A DNA stretch of 10,693 nucleotides, taken from positions 1 through 10,693 of the forward strand of contig CBDUYD010000103.1 in assembly GCA_965371355.1 (NCBI GenBank), written 5' to 3'. The translations under genes were made by a program, and so were the position numbers. The notes below the pieces were generated by a model. It was not told the DNA's origin, searched no databases, and worked only from the letters and a program-made list of their open reading frames with translations. This DNA comes from JASJHI01 sp965371355. GTDB taxonomy: Bacteria; Actinomycetota; Acidimicrobiia; Acidimicrobiales; Ilumatobacteraceae. Position 1 is the stretch's first letter. Every line of letters begins with the position of its first letter. Below are positions 7,243 to 10,693 of this stretch, piece by piece.

Positions 7243-8445
7243 GTGACCGCACGCCCGGTGCTCGGCCTCGACCCGGCCGAACTGTCGGCCTGTGTCTCGT
7301 GTGGGCTGTGCCTCCCGCACTGTCCGACGTACCGCGTCAGCGGAGAGGAGTCGTACTCGCCTCGCGGCCGTATCGACGCGATGCGCGGCGTGCAGAACGA
7401 CGGACTCCCGGTCGACGACACGTTCGTCGACTTCATCGAGACGTGCGTGCAGTGCCGGGGATGCGAGCCGGCGTGCCCGAGTGGCGTGCCGTTCGGGTCG
7501 CTGATGGAACACACCCGGGCGACCCTCGCTCGGGATGGTCGCATCGTTCCCTGGTGGCAGCGAGTCGGCTACTCGATGCTCGGGCGCCATCGGCTCCTGC
7601 TGGCCGGTTCGACCGCCCTCGCGGTGGCGCAACGATTGCAGCTCGTGCCGCGGCGCGCCGGTCTTCCGCGGCTGCCGATCCGCCGGTCTGCGCCGATCGA
7701 GTCCACCGGAACCGACGTCTGGCTGTTCACCGGTTGCGTGATGGACGCGTGGCAGCGTGACACGCACCACAACACCGCCGAACTGGTCACGCTCGTCGGC
7801 GCCACCTACGCCGTGCCGTCATCGGGTGGCGCCTGCTGCGGAGCGTTGCACGTACACGCCGGGCTACACGACGAGGCTGCCGAGCTGGCGCGGCGCGTGA
7901 TGGCGTCGATGCCCGGTGGTGCGCCGATCGTTGTCAACTCGGCCGGCTGTGGAGCGGCCCTCGGCGACTACGGAACACTGCTGGACACACCGGAGGCCGA
8001 GGCCTTCGCCGGCAGGGTCGTCGACGTACTCGAGTGGCTGGCCGGGCACGCCGACCAACTCCCGATCACGGAACGACCGCGCCCGCCGGTGATCATCCAG
8101 GATCCGTGTCACCTCCGCCATGTCCAGCGTCTCACCGAACCGACGCGCCAGGTGCTCGGACGTGTCGCCGAGATCGTCGAACTCGACGACGACGGTCTGT
8201 GCTGCGGCGCCGGCGGCGCGTACTCCGCGCTCCAGCCCGAACTCGCCGGCGAGATCCGCGACCGCAAGCTGGCGGCGATCGCGCGCGCGGTGACGGCGAG
8301 CGGCGCCTCGATCGTCGCCAGTGCGAACCCGGGCTGCTCGATGCACCTCGCCGCAGCACTCACCGAAACCGGAATGTCGGTCCGTCATCCCGTCGACATC
8401 ATCGCCGAAGCGGGTCGTGGGCGCCGGCCTGCGCCTTCGGAGTGA
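7243..8445 (+). CDS. glcF: Glycolate oxidase iron-sulfur subunit GlcF
   Basis: This encodes 400 residues, close to the ~407 of E. coli GlcF. Two ferredoxin-like 4Fe-4S motifs are intact: C17-C20-C23-C27-P and C68-C71-C74-C78-P. Two cysteine-rich CCG domains follow, centred on C198-C199-G (GGACCGALHVHAG) and C320-C321-G (GLCCGAGGAYS), with the partner cysteines in FTGCV, NSAGCG, DPCH and NPGC. It would carry electrons from the GlcD/GlcE flavins towards the membrane quinone pool. The GTG at 7243 has GGAG 8 nt upstream. A 51-nt gap separates it from the APH-family gene; a TACGCT hexamer at 7202-7207 could be a weak internal promoter. All key cysteines are present. Confidence 0.94.
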   Translation: MTARPVLGLDPAELSACVSCGLCLPHCPTYRVSGEESYSPRGRIDAMRGVQNDGLPVDDTFVDFIETCVQCRGCEPACPSGVPFGSLMEHTRATLARDGRIVPWWQRVGYSMLGRHRLLLAGSTALAVAQRLQLVPRRAGLPRLPIRRSAPIESTGTDVWLFTGCVMDAWQRDTHHNTAELVTLVGATYAVPSSGGACCGALHVHAGLHDEAAELARRVMASMPGGAPIVVNSAGCGAALGDYGTLLDTPEAEAFAGRVVDVLEWLAGHADQLPITERPRPPVIIQDPCHLRHVQRLTEPTRQVLGRVAEIVELDDDGLCCGAGGAYSALQPELAGEIRDRKLAAIARAVTASGASIVASANPGCSMHLAAALTETGMSVRHPVDIIAEAGRGRRPAPSE

Positions 8446-8449
8446 CCCG

Positions 8450-8671
8450 ATGTCCGACTTCCACACGCTGATCGATCGTCTCGAGTCGATCGCCGCCGAC
8501 GTCGATGAGATCGCGTTCGATCGGCTCCGCGAGGCGGTGGCGGAAGGAGCGGGCGAGCGTCCACCCGACGACAAGACGCTGATGCAGGTGCGCCGGGCGC
8601 TCGAGAAGGCGGCGACCCTGCTGCGCCAGCTCGATGGTTCGACATCCGACGACGCGTGGGACGGTTCGTGA
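8450..8671 (+). CDS. Small helical protein of unknown function
   Basis: This encodes 73 residues. The sequence is acidic and strongly helical, with two predicted helices (LIDRLESIAADVDEIAFDRL and QVRRALEKAATLLRQL) joined by a short ERPPDD turn, and no cysteine, signal or membrane segment. I do not recognise the family. The ATG at 8450 starts 4 nt after the glcF stop, with CGGAG 7 nt upstream inside the glcF end. This supports it as a real, co-expressed gene and not a chance reading. It could be a small partner of GlcF or an unrelated passenger. Confidence 0.68.
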   Translation: MSDFHTLIDRLESIAADVDEIAFDRLREAVAEGAGERPPDDKTLMQVRRALEKAATLLRQLDGSTSDDAWDGS

Positions 8672-8782
8672 GCGCAGCGGGCGTGCTCGAAACGTGCGAA
8701 ACGGGTCGGTTCAGCGAACGAACAATCTCGGAAACTCCCACGTCCGGTCGTGGTTCCGGCCGCGCCGGGGTCGTGACGCCGG

Positions 8783-8788
8783 TAGCTC
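8783..8788 (+). promoter_or_regulatory. Possible -10 element of the molybdoprotein gene
   Basis: TAGCTC (TANNNT except for the last base) stands exactly 7 nt before the ATG at 8796, inside the 124-nt gap after the small gene. This repeats the layout seen before the RppH-like gene. No -35 and no well-spaced Shine-Dalgarno were found. The rest of the gap (8672-8782) holds nothing I can name. Confidence 0.33.
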
Positions 8789-8795
8789 TGAGGCC

Positions 8796-10445
8796 ATGAA
8801 GGCGACGTCATCCTCCGATCGGCTGGAGGAACGAGAACTACAGGCGGCCGGACCCGCTGCGACCGACGCTGAAGCGGTCGATCCTGCGACCGTCGGTGGT
8901 CGACGGATGACCGGTACGGCGGGGAAGCGGTGGTACGGCGTCCTGCTCGGGCTGCTGGCGACCGGCGCCGGTCTCGCTGTTGCCGAGTTGGTGAGCGGGA
9001 TCGTCCGCGACACCGCGTCGCCGGTCGTGCCGGTCGGGCAGGTCTTCATCGACTGGATCCCGCCCGAGGTGAAGGACTGGGCGATCGGTTTGTTCGGTAC
9101 CGCCGACAAGGCGGTACTCGTCTTCGGTGCGCTGCTGGTGATCCTCGGACTCGGGGCGATCATCGGCATGCTCGCGATCCGCGGTGAGATGGTCGCCGCG
9201 TACTCGCTGACCGGCCTGATCGGGGTAGTCGGCTCATTCGCGATCATCATCCGGCCCGATCCGTCGCTTGCCAAACTGCTGCCGACGATCCTCGGCACAG
9301 CGGTCTCGATGCTCGTGTTGTGGTGGCTTTCGCCCAAGCGCGTGACCGACATCGCCGGCCAACCAGCGCTGATGGGTGTCGACCGCCGCCAGTTTCTCTA
9401 CGGCGCCGCCGGGATCGGCACGGCGGCGGTCGTCACCGGAGGCTTCGGGCGGATGCTTCGCGAGCGGTTCGAGGTGAGTGCAGAGCGCGAGGCGCTCGTG
9501 CTGCCGGGCGCCGATTCGTCGGCGCCATCGTTGCCGGCGAACGTGTCGCTCGGCGTCGATGGGATCGAGTCGTTCATCGTGCCGAACAACTCCTTCTACC
9601 GGATCGACACGGCGCTCGTCGTTCCGCAGGTCCGCAAGGACTCGTGGAAGCTCAAGATCCACGGGCTGGTCGACGACGAGATCGAGATGAGCTTCGACGA
9701 TCTCCTATCGCGACCTCAGGTCGAGCGTTACATCACCCTCTCCTGTGTGTCGAACGAGGTGGGCGGCCAACTGGTCGGCAATGCGCTCTGGCAGGGGGTG
9801 CTGCTCCGCGACATCCTCGACGAGGCGGGATTGCAGGAAGGCGCCGAGCAGGTTGTCAGCCGCTCGGTCGACGGCTGGACCTGCGGGGCACCGATCGAGG
9901 CGATCATGGACGGTCGTGATGCGATGCTGGCCGTGGCGATGAACGGCGAGCCGCTCCCGGCGCGCCATGGTTACCCGGTGCGGATGGTGGTTCCGGGGCT
10001 GTACGGCTATGTCTCGGCGACGAAATGGGTGACCGACATCCGGCTCACCCGCTGGGACGAGTACGACGCGTACTGGATCTCGCGCGGCTGGTCGAAGCGC
10101 GGACCGGTCAAGACGATGACCCGTATCGATACTCCGCGCAGCGGCAGCTCCCATGCCGGCGAGGTGGCGATCGGCGGTGTTGCATGGGCGGTCCATCGAG
10201 GGATTTCGGCCGTGCAGGTGCGGATCGACGAGGGGGAATGGCTCGACGCCGAGATCGGCGGGGTTCCGTCCGGCGATACGTGGGTCCAGTGGGTGTACCG
10301 CTACACGGGCGAGCCGGGTCGCCATGTGATCGAGGCCCGGGCGATCGACGGTTCAGGCGAGCTGCAGCCCGAGGAGCCCAAGCCCGTCGGCCCCGACGGG
10401 GCACAGGGATACCACCGCATCTCGATCGACATCGACACCGCCTGA
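8796..10445 (+). CDS. Polytopic Sec/Tat molybdopterin-dependent oxidoreductase
   Basis: This encodes 549 residues. The N-terminal part has four hydrophobic helices (about 46-70, 106-129, 132-152, 161-179), then a cytoplasmic DRRQF twin-arginine motif (R197-R198) and a fifth helix (199-219). The rest is a sulfite-oxidase-fold domain: molybdenum-ligand C317 in ITLSCVSNEVGG, followed by GNALWQGVLL, YPVRMVVPGLYGY and KWVTDIRLTRWDEYDAYW. A beta-sandwich domain like the Mo-co dimerisation domain (about 455-540) ends it. Topology puts the enzyme domain outside the membrane. The architecture matches Streptomyces Sco3746, where Sec inserts the first helices and Tat the last. The substrate is unknown, and no haem-binding histidines are seen in the helices. 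The ATG at 8796 was chosen; ATG at 8907 (residue 38) is possible, and an extension to 8634 is unlikely. Confidence 0.9.
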   Translation: MKATSSSDRLEERELQAAGPAATDAEAVDPATVGGRRMTGTAGKRWYGVLLGLLATGAGLAVAELVSGIVRDTASPVVPVGQVFIDWIPPEVKDWAIGLFGTADKAVLVFGALLVILGLGAIIGMLAIRGEMVAAYSLTGLIGVVGSFAIIIRPDPSLAKLLPTILGTAVSMLVLWWLSPKRVTDIAGQPALMGVDRRQFLYGAAGIGTAAVVTGGFGRMLRERFEVSAEREALVLPGADSSAPSLPANVSLGVDGIESFIVPNNSFYRIDTALVVPQVRKDSWKLKIHGLVDDEIEMSFDDLLSRPQVERYITLSCVSNEVGGQLVGNALWQGVLLRDILDEAGLQEGAEQVVSRSVDGWTCGAPIEAIMDGRDAMLAVAMNGEPLPARHGYPVRMVVPGLYGYVSATKWVTDIRLTRWDEYDAYWISRGWSKRGPVKTMTRIDTPRSGSSHAGEVAIGGVAWAVHRGISAVQVRIDEGEWLDAEIGGVPSGDTWVQWVYRYTGEPGRHVIEARAIDGSGELQPEEPKPVGPDGAQGYHRISIDIDTA

Positions 10446-10466
10446 TCCCACCATCTCGGCTCCCAC

Positions 10467-10650
10467 CCCGAAATTTGTACGCAGGGTCGCGCTCAGCGGG
10501 ATGATTCGTACACAGAACGGGTGAGGTCCCGAAATTTGTACGCAGGGTCGCGCTCAGCGGGAAGATTCGTACACAGAACGGATGAGGTCCCGAAACTTGG
10601 ACGAAAGATCGCGCTCAGCGGGAAGATTCGTACACAGAAACGGGTGACCG
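10467..10650. repeat. 61-bp tandem repeat array, three copies
   Basis: Three head-to-tail copies begin at 10467, 10528 and 10589. Copies 1 and 2 differ at two positions. Copy 3 differs at about five positions in its first 20 bases, carries one inserted A and diverges at its end. The unit is not a multiple of 3, so it is not a coding repeat. Each unit holds two versions of a GTAC-centred 12-mer (consensus ATTYGTACRCAG) about 31 bp apart, a TGTACG/CGTACA inverted pair and a CGCTCAGCG mini-palindrome. The remaining DNA of the end region (10446-10466 and 10651-10693) shows no gene; a GAGCGCTC palindrome at 10652-10659 may be a fragment of a further decayed copy. Confidence 0.93.
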
Positions 10651-10693
10651 AGAGCGCTCAGGGGCGAAGGTCGGCGGCTTTGGTATCGAGGGC

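Noticed and set aside
5044..7770. A 908-codon open frame on the minus strand spanning glcD to glcF
   Set aside because: Its translation is low in recognisable motifs and rich in Arg, His and Asp. It lies opposite four genes with clear families and is a typical GC-driven antisense open frame.
8634..8795. Upstream ATG extending the molybdoprotein by 54 residues
   Set aside because: It overlaps the end of the small gene and adds an Arg-rich stretch unlike the acidic, Ala-rich N-terminus that precedes TM1.
10467..10650. CRISPR array
   Set aside because: The segments between the 12-mers are not unique spacers but alternate between the same two sequences, the repeats are too short and there are no cas genes.
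10446..10693. Integron attC or insertion-sequence end
   Set aside because: No attC-like core sites, transposase or terminal inverted repeats with target duplication are visible.

Overview
The window is very GC-rich and every convincing gene reads on the + strand, with frequent ATGA/GTGA stop-start overlaps and GTG starts. Together with a GTACT/GAGAGTAGGAC-type 5S rRNA tail, a rarA-DUF948-DUF6167-like cluster and a Sco3746-like Sec/Tat molybdoprotein, this points to a high-GC Actinomycetota. My best guess is a marine or aquatic Acidimicrobiia (Ilumatobacter-like), but this is inferred from gene content and style and not from a marker search.

Layout. (1) 1-102: the last ~47 nt of a 5S rRNA and a strong hairpin terminator, so a ribosomal RNA operon ends here. 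(2) 142-1323: a protein with an Arg/Gly/Ser-rich disordered N-terminus and a TPR-like C-terminus, apparently with its own promoter. (3) 1383-3938: a tight four-gene unit, with an RppH-like Nudix hydrolase, the AAA+ replication-maintenance ATPase RarA, a DUF948-type membrane/coiled-coil protein and a small DUF6167-like membrane protein. In many actinobacteria alaS follows such a set; here it does not. (4) 3944-8671: a glycolate oxidase (or related 2-hydroxy-acid dehydrogenase) cluster glcD-glcE-[APH-family kinase]-glcF-[73-aa small protein]. GlcD and GlcE carry flavin-type domains and GlcF carries two ferredoxin-like 4Fe-4S motifs plus two CCG domains; together they would pass electrons from glycolate or D-lactate to the membrane quinone pool. 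(5) 8796-10445: a five-TM, extracytoplasmic sulfite-oxidase-fold molybdenum oxidoreductase with an internal twin-arginine motif. (6) 10446-10693: non-coding DNA holding a 61-bp tandem repeat (three copies), which is itself built from two half-units sharing a GTAC-centred 12-mer, giving six sites spaced 31/30/31/30/31 bp.

Most genes are ordinary core or accessory metabolism. The parts that deserve a second look are the phased repeat array at the right end, the RGG-like TPR protein beside the rRNA operon, the kinase inserted inside glcDEF, and several -10-like hexamers placed about 7-8 nt before an ATG, which suggest leaderless transcripts. No gap without a gene exceeds 300 bases; no tRNA, insertion sequence or CRISPR array was seen.
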